Assembly (NCBI GenBank): GCA_019694455.1
Contig: JAIBBY010000038.1
Coordinates: 1 to 49,755 of the forward strand
DNA length: 49,755 nucleotides
Reading direction: 5' to 3'
From: Pirellulales bacterium
GTDB taxonomy: Bacteria; Planctomycetota; Planctomycetia; Pirellulales; JAEUIK01
Shown: piece after piece, positions 17,691 to 27,700 of the stretch
How the letters are laid out: the number at the start of each line of letters is the position of its first letter
Numbering within the stretch: position 1 is the stretch's first letter
The notes under the pieces: generated by a model
Told to the model about the DNA's origin: nothing
The model's database searches: none
What the model saw: the letters and a program-made list of their open reading frames with translations, nothing else
Made by a program: the position numbers and the translations under genes

Positions 17691-18314
17691 CTAAGTATCC
17701 TCCTCGTCCGACTCCGCCTTCCGTCCAATGATCTCCGGCTCGCCAGCGCCCGGCGCGGCCGACTCTTCCCCCTCCTCCGAGACCGCGTGGCAAGTCACCA
17801 CCGTCACATCGGCATCGGTCACCAGCGTGACTTCCGGAGGTAGCGTCAATTGGCCCGCCGTGAGGTGCTGCTCCAGGTGCAGCTCCTTCACGTTCACCAA
17901 AATCTTTTCGGGAATCGCCGTCACCGGACATTCAATCTCTAGCTCGTGCAGCACCAGATCGAGCACGCCACCTTCTTTCACGCCCGGCGCCTCGCCGCGA
18001 GTCTCCAGCGACACCGTCAGCGTCACCCGCTCCCCTTCCGAGACACGCACGAAATCGAGGTGCAGCACGTCATTGCCGTAGGTGTCCCACTGCAAGTCGC
18101 CAATGAGCGCCTTCTCGCTGACCGCTCCCGATAGGTCCACCAGCCGGCTGCCATGTCGAATCGCCGCCGACACCTGCTCGGCGGGCACGCATAGACTCAC
18201 CGGTTCGGCGCCGTGGCCATACAACACGGCCGGCACCTGGCCCTGCCGCCGCAGCCGCTGCGACTGACGTGAGCCTCTTTGTTCGCGAATTTGTACGGTT
18301 AGTGTTTCCGCCAT
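17691..18314 (-). CDS. rplY: Ribosomal protein bL25, CTC-type
   Basis: 207 residues from the ATG at 18314. The frame extends upstream, but without family similarity. It has an N-terminal L25 domain that binds 5S rRNA ('REQRGSRQSQRLRRQGQVPAVLYGHG') and a C-terminal CTC/TL5 beta domain ('GGVLDLVLHELEIECP', 'IPEKILVNVKEL'). The tail is strongly acidic (Glu/Asp-rich, last ~25 residues). This long form is the general-stress CTC type. It lies directly downstream of prs and upstream of pth, an arrangement seen in many bacteria. Confidence 0.95.
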   Translation of the reverse strand: MAETLTVQIREQRGSRQSQRLRRQGQVPAVLYGHGAEPVSLCVPAEQVSAAIRHGSRLVDLSGAVSEKALIGDLQWDTYGNDVLHLDFVRVSEGERVTLTVSLETRGEAPGVKEGGVLDLVLHELEIECPVTAIPEKILVNVKELHLEQHLTAGQLTLPPEVTLVTDADVTVVTCHAVSEEGEESAAPGAGEPEIIGRKAESDEEDT

Positions 18315-18580
18315 GGCAATTCCGGGCCAGAAAAAGCGCCGCGAGCAGAGCCGCCGGCGCTGTAAGTCCAATTCTCCCCGCCGGTTTTGATGCTTCGGCG
18401 CGGGTAGAGAATCGCCTATTTTGCCCGATTCGCCGCCAATTGCAAGCCCAGGCAATCGCACATTATGCCCACCGAGCCACCCCGTGGTTAAGCCCTAGGC
18501 TGCGGCGGAAAGAAGTGTTCGGCCACGGCCTTCCCGCGTCGCTCGTCAGAGGGCAGCGATGCGCAACCCCCAGGCCGACG

Positions 18581-19525
18581 TCAATCAAACAACCGGCTCA
18601 CCGACTCGTTGCGGTGAATTCGCTTGATTGCTTCTCCCAAGAGCGGCGCCACGCTGAGCACCTTGATCTTTTCCAGCGCCCGATCGCGCCGCAGCGGAAT
18701 CGTGTCGGTGATCACCACCTGCTTGATCGGGGCCGACTCCATTCGCTCCACCGCCGGGCCGCATAGCACGCCGTGCGTCGCCGCCACATAGATTTCTCGC
18801 GCGCCGTTTTCCTTCACCACCCGTGCGGCGCCGCAAATCGAGCCCGCCGTGCTGATCATGTCGTCGAACATCAGACAAATCTTGTCTTTCACCGACGCCC
18901 CGATGATGTTCTCTTGCGTCACATCGGTGGCGCTCGCCCGGCGCTTGTCCACAATGGCCAGCTTCCCTCCCAATCGCTTCGTGTGCCCGAGCGCCCGCTT
19001 GATGCTTCCTTCGTCCGGGCTGACCACCACCAGGTCGTCGGGCCGAAATCCCATCTGCGAGAAATAATCGGTCAACACTGGCGAGGCGTAGAGGTGATCC
19101 ACCGGCACGTCAAAAAAGCCTTGAATTTGCGCGGCGTGCAGGTCCATCGTCAGCACCCGGTCGGCGCCGGCCCGAGTAATGATGTTCGCCACCAGTTTGG
19201 CGGTGATCGGCACCCGTCCCGCGTCTTTGCGGTCCTGTCGGGCATAGCCGAAGTACGGCATCACCGCCGTCACCCGCTCGGCGCTCGCCCGTTTGCAGCT
19301 CTCGATCAGGATCAACAACTCCATCAGGTTTTCGTTGACCGGCGGGCAGGTGGGTTGCACCAAAAAGACGTCGCGGCCGCGCACGTCCTCGTCCACCTTG
19401 CATGAAATTTCGCCGTCCGGAAAGTTGCCAATCGAGATGGCGCCCAGCGGCAGGCCCAGATACTCGCAGATCTTCTGCGTCAGGTCGGGGTTCGCCCGAC
19501 CGCTAAAAATCTTCAAGTCGTTCAT
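18581..19525 (-). CDS. prs: Ribose-phosphate pyrophosphokinase
   Basis: 314 residues from the ATG at 19525. It makes PRPP from ribose 5-phosphate and ATP for nucleotide, His and Trp synthesis. Features: 'KIFSGRANPDLTQKI' at the N-terminus; the flexible-loop region 'AVMPYFGYARQDRKD'; 'TMDLHAAQIQGFFDVPVDHL'; and the PRPP-binding signature 'MFDDMISTAGSICGAA' near residue 220. The frame is open upstream to 19621, but the family begins at MNDLKIF. It heads the minus-strand series towards rplY. The gap to rplY is 266 nt, so rplY may also have its own promoter. Confidence 0.96.
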   Translation of the reverse strand: MNDLKIFSGRANPDLTQKICEYLGLPLGAISIGNFPDGEISCKVDEDVRGRDVFLVQPTCPPVNENLMELLILIESCKRASAERVTAVMPYFGYARQDRKDAGRVPITAKLVANIITRAGADRVLTMDLHAAQIQGFFDVPVDHLYASPVLTDYFSQMGFRPDDLVVVSPDEGSIKRALGHTKRLGGKLAIVDKRRASATDVTQENIIGASVKDKICLMFDDMISTAGSICGAARVVKENGAREIYVAATHGVLCGPAVERMESAPIKQVVITDTIPLRRDRALEKIKVLSVAPLLGEAIKRIHRNESVSRLFD

Positions 19526-20086
19526 TGGGTGGCCGCGAGTCGCCACTCGCGGAAAGGGTGCCTGAGATTGCCCCTGGTCAAAGTAACCGAGGGATAAAGC
19601 TTCGCCCGCCGGACGTCCCATTGTAGCTACCAGCGCGCTAACCGTCGCAGGGGTGACTTAGCCACTTGCATGGCCGCCCATTTCGGGCCGAAGACCTGCG
19701 TATTAGCCTGCTTACGCCACAGTGGTTTGCCGCGGCGCCCGCCAACGACCAGCTCGGCTGTTTGCCGGCGCCAGACGTGCGAAGATTCTGCCTTGTGCGC
19801 CCAACACTGAGGGGCATCTCCATACGGTCTCACCGATGTGGCTGTGCGAATTGACCCGCTGTGGCGCGCCAAGTGAGCTACCACGCACAAGCCGCACGCT
19901 ACTCGCGCGCTTGCGCGGGGTGTATCACCCTGTGGAGCGAGTCACACAACATCAATCACTGATTGAACTTAAAAAACCACACAAATTCGATGTCCCCATC
20001 CAGATGTGCGGCCCCGAAGATGCAATGCAGCGGGGCTGCGTAGGGCCCCTTCTCTCTTCTCTGGTTGCGCGCTTTAAGGAAGTACC
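19526..20086. other. Divergent intergenic region, prs / redoxin fusion
   Basis: 561 bp with no gene I can support. Short open frames on both strands are basic, low-complexity and lack ribosome binding sites. It must hold the promoters for prs (minus) and the 20087 gene (plus). One hairpin is visible in the plus-strand leader at 20008-20039 (9-bp stem with one G-U pair, 14-nt loop), about 50 nt before the start codon. No tRNA, riboswitch or repeat was recognised. Confidence 0.4.
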
Positions 20087-21964
20087 ATGCACGCCACCCT
20101 CACAAGTCGCTGGCTCGTCTGGATCATTTTCGCCGCTTCGGTTTTCGCGCTCTTGCTGCTCAGTTCCACTGCGGCGGGCGGCGACAACGCCCAAAAAGAC
20201 AACTCCCAGAATGTGGGGCAGGCCGTGTCCGATTTCGCCCTGGAAGACACCCTCGGCGCCGCCCATCGGCTCAGCGACTACGCCAACTCCAAGGCCGTGG
20301 TTGTCGCCTTTCTCGGCATTGAATGCCCACTGGTGAAACTCTATGCGCCCCGGCTAGAGAAAATCGCGGCTGAGTACCGTGAACGCGGTGTGACCTTTTT
20401 GGCCATCGACTCCAATTCGCAAGACTCACTCGCCGAGCTGCAACACTTTGTGCGCACCTACGGGCTGACCTTCCCGGTGCTAAAAGATCCCGGCAATGTC
20501 GTCGCTGATCAATTCCAAGCGGTGCGGACTCCCGAGATGTTCGTGCTCGACAGCGATCACAAGATTCGTTACCGCGGCAGGATTGACGATCAATACGGCT
20601 TCCAAAAGGGAGTCGGCTATCAGCGGCCCGAAGCGAACCAGAACGAACTCTTGTCCGCGATCGAGTCGGTCATCGCGGGCGAAGATGTCGCCGTCGCCTC
20701 AACCGCCGCGCCCGGCTGCCTGATCGGCCGTGTCTCCAGCGGTGACGCGAAAACCGACATCACCTACTCCAATCAAGTCGCGCGAATCTTTCAAAACCAT
20801 TGTGTGAGCTGTCATCGTGAGGGAGAAATCGCCCCCTTCGCGCTCTCCAGCTACGAGGAGGCGGCCGGCTGGGCCCCGATGATCTCCGAAGTGATTCTCG
20901 CTGGCCGCATGCCCCCTTGGCACGCCGATCCAAAGCATGGCGACTTCGCCAACGACGCCCGCCTCCCCGATGAAGACAAAGAGCTGATTCTCGCCTGGGC
21001 CAAAGGCGGCGCCCCTGAGGGCGATCCCTCCGACCTGCCCCCCCCGCGTACTTTCACCACCGGCTGGCAAATTCCCACGCCGGATCAGGTGCTGCCGATG
21101 GCGGACAAGCCGTTTGTCGTCCCCGCCGAAGGCAAAGTGGAGTACCAGTATTTCACGGCCGATCCCGGCTGGACTGAGGACAAATGGATCAGCGCCGCCG
21201 AGTGCCGTGCCGGCAATCGCGCGGTCGTGCATCACATCATTGTGTTCATCATTCCGCCGGGCGAAGACCCGCGCCCCGAGGCCGAAGGCATGTCGGTCCG
21301 CGAACTGCTCGCTGGCACCGCCCCCGGCAATCCTCCCACGGTGCTTCCCACCGGCATGGCCAAGCGCGTCAAAGCCGGCTCGAAGCTGATGTTTCAAATG
21401 CACTACACCGCCAACGGCCGCGAGCAGTCTGATCTCAGCTCTATTGGTTTCGTGTTCGCCGATCCCGCCACTGTCACTCGCGACGTCAAAACCGATCTGG
21501 CGATCAACGTCATGTTCGAAGTCCCCGCCGGCGCCGACAACCACAAGGTCGAGGCCTGGCGGCGATTTCGTCAAGACTCGCTGCTCATCTCGCTGATGCC
21601 GCACATGCACCTCCGCGGCAAGGCGTTTCGCTATGAACTCGAGTACCCCGATGGCCGCAAAGAGGTGCTGCTCGACATCCCCAACTACGACTTCAACTGG
21701 CAGAACAGCTACTACTTCAAAGAACCGAAGTTCGTGCCGCGCGGCGCCAAGATGCACTGCATCGCCCACTTCGACAACTCGGAGGAGAACCTGGCCAATC
21801 CCGATCCCTCGCAGCCCGTGCGCTGGGGCGAACAAACCTGGGAAGAAATGATGATCGGCTGGTTTGTGCGCGCGCCCGCCGAGGAAGGCGCCGATCCGGA
21901 TGAGCGCCGACCCGCGAATGAGCGGGACGACGACAGTACCGACAAGGTCTCGCTTTCGCAGTGA
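20087..21964 (+). CDS. Redoxin - cytochrome c - copper type II monooxygenase-like fusion
   Basis: 625 residues with an N-terminal hydrophobic export/anchor segment (about 9-31). Domain 1 (about 42-195) is a peroxiredoxin/thioredoxin fold with 'GIECPLVKLY'. It has a single Cys80 and no CxxC partner. Domain 2 has the haem c motif CVSCH at 239-243 and the planctomycete 'GRMPPWHADP' string. Domain 3 (about 330-600) resembles peptidylglycine/dopamine monooxygenases: His382-His383, His439 in 'FQMHY', and His506-x-His508, matching the CuA and CuB ligand pattern. The protein would act outside the cytoplasm as a redox enzyme. The substrate and the way the domains exchange electrons are unknown. Confidence 0.88.
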   Translation: MHATLTSRWLVWIIFAASVFALLLLSSTAAGGDNAQKDNSQNVGQAVSDFALEDTLGAAHRLSDYANSKAVVVAFLGIECPLVKLYAPRLEKIAAEYRERGVTFLAIDSNSQDSLAELQHFVRTYGLTFPVLKDPGNVVADQFQAVRTPEMFVLDSDHKIRYRGRIDDQYGFQKGVGYQRPEANQNELLSAIESVIAGEDVAVASTAAPGCLIGRVSSGDAKTDITYSNQVARIFQNHCVSCHREGEIAPFALSSYEEAAGWAPMISEVILAGRMPPWHADPKHGDFANDARLPDEDKELILAWAKGGAPEGDPSDLPPPRTFTTGWQIPTPDQVLPMADKPFVVPAEGKVEYQYFTADPGWTEDKWISAAECRAGNRAVVHHIIVFIIPPGEDPRPEAEGMSVRELLAGTAPGNPPTVLPTGMAKRVKAGSKLMFQMHYTANGREQSDLSSIGFVFADPATVTRDVKTDLAINVMFEVPAGADNHKVEAWRRFRQDSLLISLMPHMHLRGKAFRYELEYPDGRKEVLLDIPNYDFNWQNSYYFKEPKFVPRGAKMHCIAHFDNSEENLANPDPSQPVRWGEQTWEEMMIGWFVRAPAEEGADPDERRPANERDDDSTDKVSLSQ

Positions 21965-22038
21965 TGATCGCACTCTGACGATCTCGCCACCGCGCCCGCG
22001 AACCCAATGTACGCGGCGCAATTGGCAACCTGCCGACA

Positions 22039-22068
22039 GCGCGCGGCCAGACGAAACTGGTCGCGCGC
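22039..22068. terminator. Hairpin between convergent fusion gene and PII gene
   Basis: A 12-bp stem with one G-U pair (22039-22050 with 22057-22068) and a 6-nt loop lies 75 nt after the redoxin fusion stop and 40 nt before the PII stop. A smaller 6-bp hairpin follows at 22091-22106. Neither has a long U-tract. A terminator is likely from the position. Confidence 0.5.
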
Positions 22069-22107
22069 CCGCTTGCTAAAAGCTTCGATCCGCGCTTTGC
22101 AGCGCGC

Positions 22108-22458
22108 TCAGCGGCGTTTCTTGATGGCCGCGTTCGCCGCGCCCAGCGCCAGCCCCTCGTCCGCCGTCAGCGCCGGCAGCACCACAACTTTGCCGTCCCC
22201 CATTCTGCCGGTGCGAGCCACTCCGATCACCTTGCGCACAATCTCCTCGACCCATACGTCGTCGACCCAAAGCGTAATCTCCACCTTGGGCAAAAATGCC
22301 AAGGCGTACTCACTGCCTTCGTATTGATCGAGATAATTCTTCTGCCGACCGTACCCTTTCACCTCCTGCACGGTGCATGCTTCAATGGGAGACAGCTTGA
22401 GCGTCTCCAGCACCTGCTCGGCCAGATGCGGCTTGACGACGGCGACGATCTGTTTCAA
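22108..22458 (-). CDS. glnB: PII-family nitrogen regulatory protein
   Basis: 116 residues, standard PII length. It is a trimeric signal protein that reads 2-oxoglutarate, ATP/ADP and, through covalent modification, glutamine. The T-loop is complete ('GYGRQKNYLDQYEGSEYALAFLPK') with Tyr51, the uridylylation site in enteric PII. The B-loop is 'TGRMGDGK'. It stands alone: no amtB, glnA or glnD is adjacent, so its target cannot be inferred from context. It could equally be named glnK. The C-terminus ends in a basic 'IKKRR'. Confidence 0.92.
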   Translation of the reverse strand: MKQIVAVVKPHLAEQVLETLKLSPIEACTVQEVKGYGRQKNYLDQYEGSEYALAFLPKVEITLWVDDVWVEEIVRKVIGVARTGRMGDGKVVVLPALTADEGLALGAANAAIKKRR

Positions 22459-22580
22459 CCCAAACTCCCGGCGCTTGATTTGTAATGTCTAACGAGTAGA
22501 AATGGCGCTACGCCGCGTCTCGACCTGACCCGCATTATCAGCCGCCGTTCCCGCGCAATCAAACCCCGATCGGAGCCACT

Positions 22581-22844
22581 TTGTTGAAATCCAGCCGCTA
22601 CACAAAATGGGCCATCATCGCGGCGCTCCTCAGTAGCGCGGTCACCGGCTGTGGCACAGCCTCCTACGAAAAGCGCATGTCCGAGAGTGTTAGCGCGCGG
22701 CGCATTGTGGTCAGTAAGAATCGCGCCAAAGCGGCGAAAGACAAAAACAATCCAGATCAGCCCGCTGCTGGTCAACCTGCCCCTGCTCAAGCGGCGCCTG
22801 CCCAGCCCGCGCCTGCCCAACCCGCTGCTCCCGCCGGAAGCTGA
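22581..22844 (+). CDS. Small Pro/Ala-rich lipoprotein
   Basis: About 87 residues, starting at one of two adjacent TTG codons (22581 or 22584) behind GGAG. The N-terminus is a basic stretch then a hydrophobic run ending in 'AVTGCG', a lipobox with Cys at about 24. The mature part has a short charged helix ('YEKRMSESVSARRIVVSKNRAKAAKD') and a C-terminal tail of repeated Q-P-A-(P/A) units. It is likely a small envelope-spanning or anchoring lipoprotein of unknown function. It precedes the acyl-CoA dehydrogenase gene by 53 nt. Confidence 0.6.
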   Translation: MLKSSRYTKWAIIAALLSSAVTGCGTASYEKRMSESVSARRIVVSKNRAKAAKDKNNPDQPAAGQPAPAQAAPAQPAPAQPAAPAGS

Positions 22845-22897
22845 ATTCACGGTTCCGGTGGCCAGCGTCTCGACTTTTCTAGCGTCAAGGAATCTGC

Positions 22898-24031
22898 ATG
22901 GACTTTCAACTCTCCAGCGAGCAGCGCATGATCCGCGATCTGGCTCGCCAGTTCGCCGAGCGCGAGATTGTGCCCGTCGCCCCGCGCTTTGATCGCGAGG
23001 CCGCCTTTCCGCACGACATTCATAAGCAGGCGTTGCAACTCGGTCTGCTCAATCTCACCGTGCCGGCGCAGTACGGTGGCGGCGGACAAGGCGTGCTCGA
23101 GTTGGCGCTAGTCACCGAACAACTGGCGTGGGGTTGCACCGGCATTGCCGGCGCCATCGGCCTCAACGCCGTCGCCTCCGACGCGCTGCTGGTCGGCGGC
23201 AACGAGGCGCAAAAGAAAGAATATCTCGGGCGGCTCACTACAGGGGGCTTTGGCTGCTACGCCATTACCGAGCCGGCCGCCGGGTCGGACGTCGCCAATA
23301 TGCAAACGCGCGCCGTGAAACGCGGCGACAAATACCTGCTCAGCGGCGCCAAAATCTGGATCTCCAATGCCACCGTCTCGACCTTCGCCATCGTGTTCGC
23401 CAAAACGAACCCCGAGGCGGGCAACCGCGGCGTCAGCGCGTTTGTGGTCGATCTCGACCGCCCCGGCGTCGAGATCAGCAAAAAGTTCGACAAACTAGGT
23501 CAGCGCGCCTCGCCTGCGGCAGAACTCAGCTTCAACGAGGTTGAACTGCCGCCAAGTTGCCTCCTCGGTGAAGAGAACGCGGGCTTTCTGATCGCGATGC
23601 GCGTCTTCGACCGCTCGCGCCCCATGATCGCCGCCAGCGCGGTGGGGCTCATTGCCCGCTGCCTCGACGAAGCACGCCGCTATGCGCTGGAACGCAAAAC
23701 GATGGGCAAGCCGATCATCGCCCATCAAGCGATTGGCCATAAGCTGGCCGACATGGCCATCAAGCTCGACGCCGCCCGCCTGCTCACCTGGCAGGCGTCG
23801 TGGCTGCTGGATCAAGAACAACCCAACACTCTGCAGGCCGCGTTCGCCAAGGCCTTTGCCGCCGACGCCGCCACCTGGGCAGCCAGCGAGGCGGTGCAGG
23901 TCTTCGGCGGTATGGGCTACAGCACAGAGTTTCCCGTCGAAAAGCTATATCGCGACGCCAAGGTGTTGCAAATCTACGAAGGCACGAGCGAAATCCAGCG
24001 CAACATCATCGTTCGAGAACTATCGCGCTAA
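22898..24031 (+). CDS. Acyl-CoA dehydrogenase
   Basis: 377 residues, the usual length. It is an FAD enzyme that introduces the alpha-beta double bond in acyl-CoA. Motifs: N-terminal helical domain 'LSSEQRMIRDLARQFAEREI'; signature 1 'CYAITEPAAGSDVANMQT' at about 124-141; the beta domain with 'GAKIWISNA'; signature 2 'QVFGGMGYSTEFPVEKLYRDAK' near 335-356; and the catalytic-base region 'IYEGTSEIQ'. This is the short/medium or branched-chain subgroup, judging from length and the position of the base. No beta-oxidation neighbours are present, so substrate class is open. Confidence 0.94.
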   Translation: MDFQLSSEQRMIRDLARQFAEREIVPVAPRFDREAAFPHDIHKQALQLGLLNLTVPAQYGGGGQGVLELALVTEQLAWGCTGIAGAIGLNAVASDALLVGGNEAQKKEYLGRLTTGGFGCYAITEPAAGSDVANMQTRAVKRGDKYLLSGAKIWISNATVSTFAIVFAKTNPEAGNRGVSAFVVDLDRPGVEISKKFDKLGQRASPAAELSFNEVELPPSCLLGEENAGFLIAMRVFDRSRPMIAASAVGLIARCLDEARRYALERKTMGKPIIAHQAIGHKLADMAIKLDAARLLTWQASWLLDQEQPNTLQAAFAKAFAADAATWAASEAVQVFGGMGYSTEFPVEKLYRDAKVLQIYEGTSEIQRNIIVRELSR

Positions 24032-24153
24032 ATCGGTTTCATTTGTCTGGTTTCTCGACCGAACCATCGAAGAATTTTTCTTGTCATGCCCCCGCAATTG
24101 GGGGAGACTGGTTTGACTAGGGGGCGGCCGTTCACGCCGCCCCATCGCTCCGC

Positions 24154-24741
24154 ATGAAACAGGGGTGGGCAGTGGAATCGACGACTCATTGGATTCTTGA
24201 GATCGGCGCCGGCAATCGAGACGCCGCCACCGAGCTTTGGAATCGTTATTACGATCGGTTGGTTCGCTTCGCACGACAGCGCTTGTCCACCGCGCCGCGC
24301 GCCGCCGCTGACGAAGAAGATGTGGCGCTCAGCGCGTTCAACTGCTTTTACCAGGCGATCGAGGAGGGGCGGCTTCGCGAGTTGCAAGACAGCGAAAGCT
24401 TCTGGCGGCTGCTCATCACCATCACGGCGCACAAAGCCATCTCACGCATTCGCCATGAGCGGTGCGATTGCCGCGACTATCGGCGCATCGACGGCGCCGC
24501 CTCCAAGTTGCTCGAAGGCAACGAATCGAACGAACTCGATCCCGATTTCGTTGTCGAAACCATCGACACCTGCCGCGAGTGGTTAGAACGTCTCGGCGAT
24601 GGCTCGTTGCGGCTCGTGGCCATCCGCCGGCTCGAGGGTTACTCGAATCCCGATATCGCTCGCGAGCTGAATTGCTCGATCAAAACTGTCGAGCGCAAAC
24701 TGAACTTGATTCGGCAACACCTGTTGGCGGAGCCAGCCTGA
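24154..24741 (+). CDS. ECF-type RNA polymerase sigma factor (kinase-linked)
   Basis: 195 residues from the ATG at 24154. A GTG at 24172 has a better ribosome binding site (AGGGG, 6 nt) and may be the true start. Region 2: 'LWNRYYDRLVRFARQRL', 'DEEDVALSAFNCFYQAI' (acidic residues kept) and 'SFWRLLITITAHKAISRIRHER'. Region 4: 'LRLVAIRRLEGYSNPDIARELNCSIKTVERKLNLIRQHL', a helix-turn-helix for the -35 element. Its stop overlaps the kinase start (TGATG), so the two proteins are translationally coupled. Known planctomycete ECF groups sit next to Ser/Thr kinases, and this fits that pattern. No anti-sigma factor is nearby. Confidence 0.92.
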   Translation: MKQGWAVESTTHWILEIGAGNRDAATELWNRYYDRLVRFARQRLSTAPRAAADEEDVALSAFNCFYQAIEEGRLRELQDSESFWRLLITITAHKAISRIRHERCDCRDYRRIDGAASKLLEGNESNELDPDFVVETIDTCREWLERLGDGSLRLVAIRRLEGYSNPDIARELNCSIKTVERKLNLIRQHLLAEPA

Positions 24742-27700
24742 TGTCGTGGCAGCCGGAGGCTGGCGACGCGCTCGGCGGCGACCAGGAGTTGCCGCTCGAA
24801 CTCGCCACGCAGATCGACTCGGTCTGCGACGAGATCGAGTCGCTGTTGCAGCGTGGCCAGCAACCCGCCGTCGAAGATTATCTCAGTCGCGTTCCCCCCA
24901 AAGGGCACGCTCGGCTGCTCCGTGAAACGGTCCAACTCCTGCTCACCTACTGCCCCCCCAGCGGTCTGACTGACACGCAAGGACGACTCGACTCCCCCAC
25001 CGTCGCGCAAGCGGCGATCGTCGACGCCACCGGGCAAATCGGCAACTACGAACTGCTCGAGCAGGTCGGCGCCGGCGGCATGGGCGTGGTGTATCGCGCT
25101 CGCCAGCGCGGCCTCAATCGCGTGGTCGCAATCAAGCTGCTGCCCACAGAACGCCTCACACACGATTCGCGCATGCGCGAAAAGCTGCTCGCCCGCTTTC
25201 ATCGCGAGGCGACCGCCACCGCCCAGTTGCACCATCCGCACATCGTCGCCATTCATGAGGTGGGCGAGGACCAGGGACGCCCCTTCTACGCCATGCAGTT
25301 TGTCGATGGCGTCACACTGGGCCAGCGCGTCAGCGCCCGCAATCTCACTCCCACCGATGCCGCCCGCTACTTGGCCACCGTCGCCCGCGCCGTTTACGCG
25401 CTGCATGCCGCGGGCATATTGCACCGCGATCTGAAGCCCAACAATATCCTCATCGAATCCGAGTCAGACCGCGCCATGGTGGCCGACTTTGGCCTGGCCA
25501 AACTTGTCACCGAGCAAGACGACGTCACCCGCACCGGCGAGTTCTTCGGCACGCCCGCCTATATGGCCCCCGAGCAAATCACCAGCGCCGCGCGCGCCGG
25601 CTCCCCGGCCGATGTCTATTCGCTCGGCGCCACGCTCTACCACGCGCTCACCGGCCGGCCGCCGTTTGTCGACGCCAGCACCGCCGGCGTGCTGCATCAG
25701 GTGCTCAACTCGGCGCCCGTGCCGCCGCGCGCGATCAATCCTAGCGTGCCGCGCGATCTGGAGAGCATCTGCCTCAAGTGTCTGGAAAAAGAACCGCATC
25801 GCCGCTATCCCTCGGCGCTGGCGCTGGCAGAAGATCTAGAACGCTACTTGGCCGGCCTCCCGGTGCTTGCCCGCCCCATCCGCATGGCAGGCCGGCTGGC
25901 GCGCTGGTCGCGTCGCAATCCGATCCCCGCCGCGCTCCTGACCATGGTGGCGGTCTCCCTGCTGGGGGGCGCCGCCATCTCCACCGCGCTCTGGCTGCGC
26001 GCCAGCAGCGAGGCGCGGCAGAAGCAGTTGGCGCTCGACGAGTCGCTGCGCAATCAAGCCGCGCAGTGCCGCACCCAGGCGGCTGTGGCGGCAGGCCCCG
26101 CCCTTGCCTTGCCCTACTTGGCGCAGGCCATTGAACTCACCGCGGGCGAACCTCGCAGCAACCGGCTCGACCGCGTTCGCTTCGCCGATGCCGAGGCGCG
26201 CGTCGGCGACTTGCGCTATCTTGGCTTTCATGGCGCGGGCGTCGATTCGCTCGATTACGACAGCGCATCGCGGCGGCTATTGTCGGCCAGCGACGACGGC
26301 ACGGCGCGGCTCTGGTCGCTCGATTCGTCCCGACCGCCAATCGTCATGAATCATGGGGCAAGCGCGCTGGCCGCTTTCGCCTCTCCGGGCGTGGTGGTCA
26401 CCGCCGGCCAGGACCGCGCGCTCAAATTCTGGGACGCCAATAGCGGCCAGCCGATCCGCCAGCAGCAACATACCGGAAGGCTCTCTAGCTTTACGGTCTA
26501 TCCACCTGCGGAATTCATCGCTGTCGTCAGCGACTACAAGACGATCTGCATCGGCCGAATCGACTCCTCGGATTGGCTCTATCAACTGCCGCACGACGAG
26601 TCGGTATCTGAGTTGCAGTTCGTCAACGAGCACACCCTAGTTAGCCGCTCCGGTCGGCGACTGCTCGTTTGGGACTTGCCAGGCCAAAGCGTCACGCGCG
26701 AATTCAGCCACGCCAATCAGTTCGGTTCATTCGGTTTGACCGCCGACGGCGAATACCTGCTGGCTGGTTCGAGCGACGGAACCGTGTTCTTGTGGGAACT
26801 CGCCACCGGCAAGCAAATCTTCCAAGAGACAATGCCAGCTTCCAGCCGCGCTCTCAAGGTCGCAATGCGCCCCGACGGCAAACTGGCGGCTACTGGCCAC
26901 GACGACGGCGCGGTGCATCTCTGGTCGGTCCCCGCGGGTGAAAAGGTGGCTACTTTCCAAGTCCCGCGCTCAGTGACCCGGCTGCTCTTTTCCCCCGATG
27001 GCCGCCGCCTGGCCGCCACCAACAACGACCGCCAGTTGTTCTTGTGGGATGTGGCCACTCGGGCGCTGATCGGCGGCCCCTATCCGCACGGCGGCACGCC
27101 CAACGTCATGGCGTTTGTTGGCGCGGATGCCGTGGCGACCGGGGCCGGCGCCGACGATCGCGCCGTTCGCATCTGGCAGGCCCCCGCGCCCATCAAAAAG
27201 GCCTGGAAGGGAACCAACAGCCAACCTGGTATTTTTCACGCCGACCCGCGCCGCGAGCACTTCCTGTGTGGGAATCCATCCGGCGATCTGCGGATGCTGC
27301 GCGTCTCGGGCACACCCGCGGTCACGCTCCGTCACAACAGCTCAATAGTCGCGGCCGCGTTTGGCGCGGACGACGACACGGTGTTCAGCGCCACGCAAAA
27401 GGGGCTGCTCGCCCGCTGGCGTCTTTCCACCAAAAAGAAGGTTTGGGAGCGGCCGCGCGCCGACACGATCATCGACCTCGTCGCGCTGGCCGGCGACCGG
27501 CTGGCCTGCGCCACCGACCAGTGTCTGCTGTTGTGCGACGCCGCCAACGGCAAAATCTTATACGAACAGAAATGGGAAACGGCTGATCGTCCCCACCTGG
27601 CCGCGCTGGCCGGCGGCGCGGCGCTCGCCGTCGCGCAAGGCAAGTCGTGCCGCATCCTCCGGCCAAGCGCCGAGGGGTGGACGACGGCTAATAGTTTAAC

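Noticed and set aside
20699..22021. Antisense frame of about 440 codons opposite the redoxin fusion
   Set aside because: No motif and no ribosome binding site; the plus-strand protein has clear haem and copper motifs.
24089..24104. C5/G5 hairpin after the acyl-CoA dehydrogenase
   Set aside because: Only a 5-bp stem with a short loop and no U-tract, too weak to call a terminator.
24462..24740. N-terminal extension of the WD40 kinase
   Set aside because: It is the shadow of the ECF sigma gene in another frame. The kinase start at 24741 overlaps the sigma stop and fits the family.
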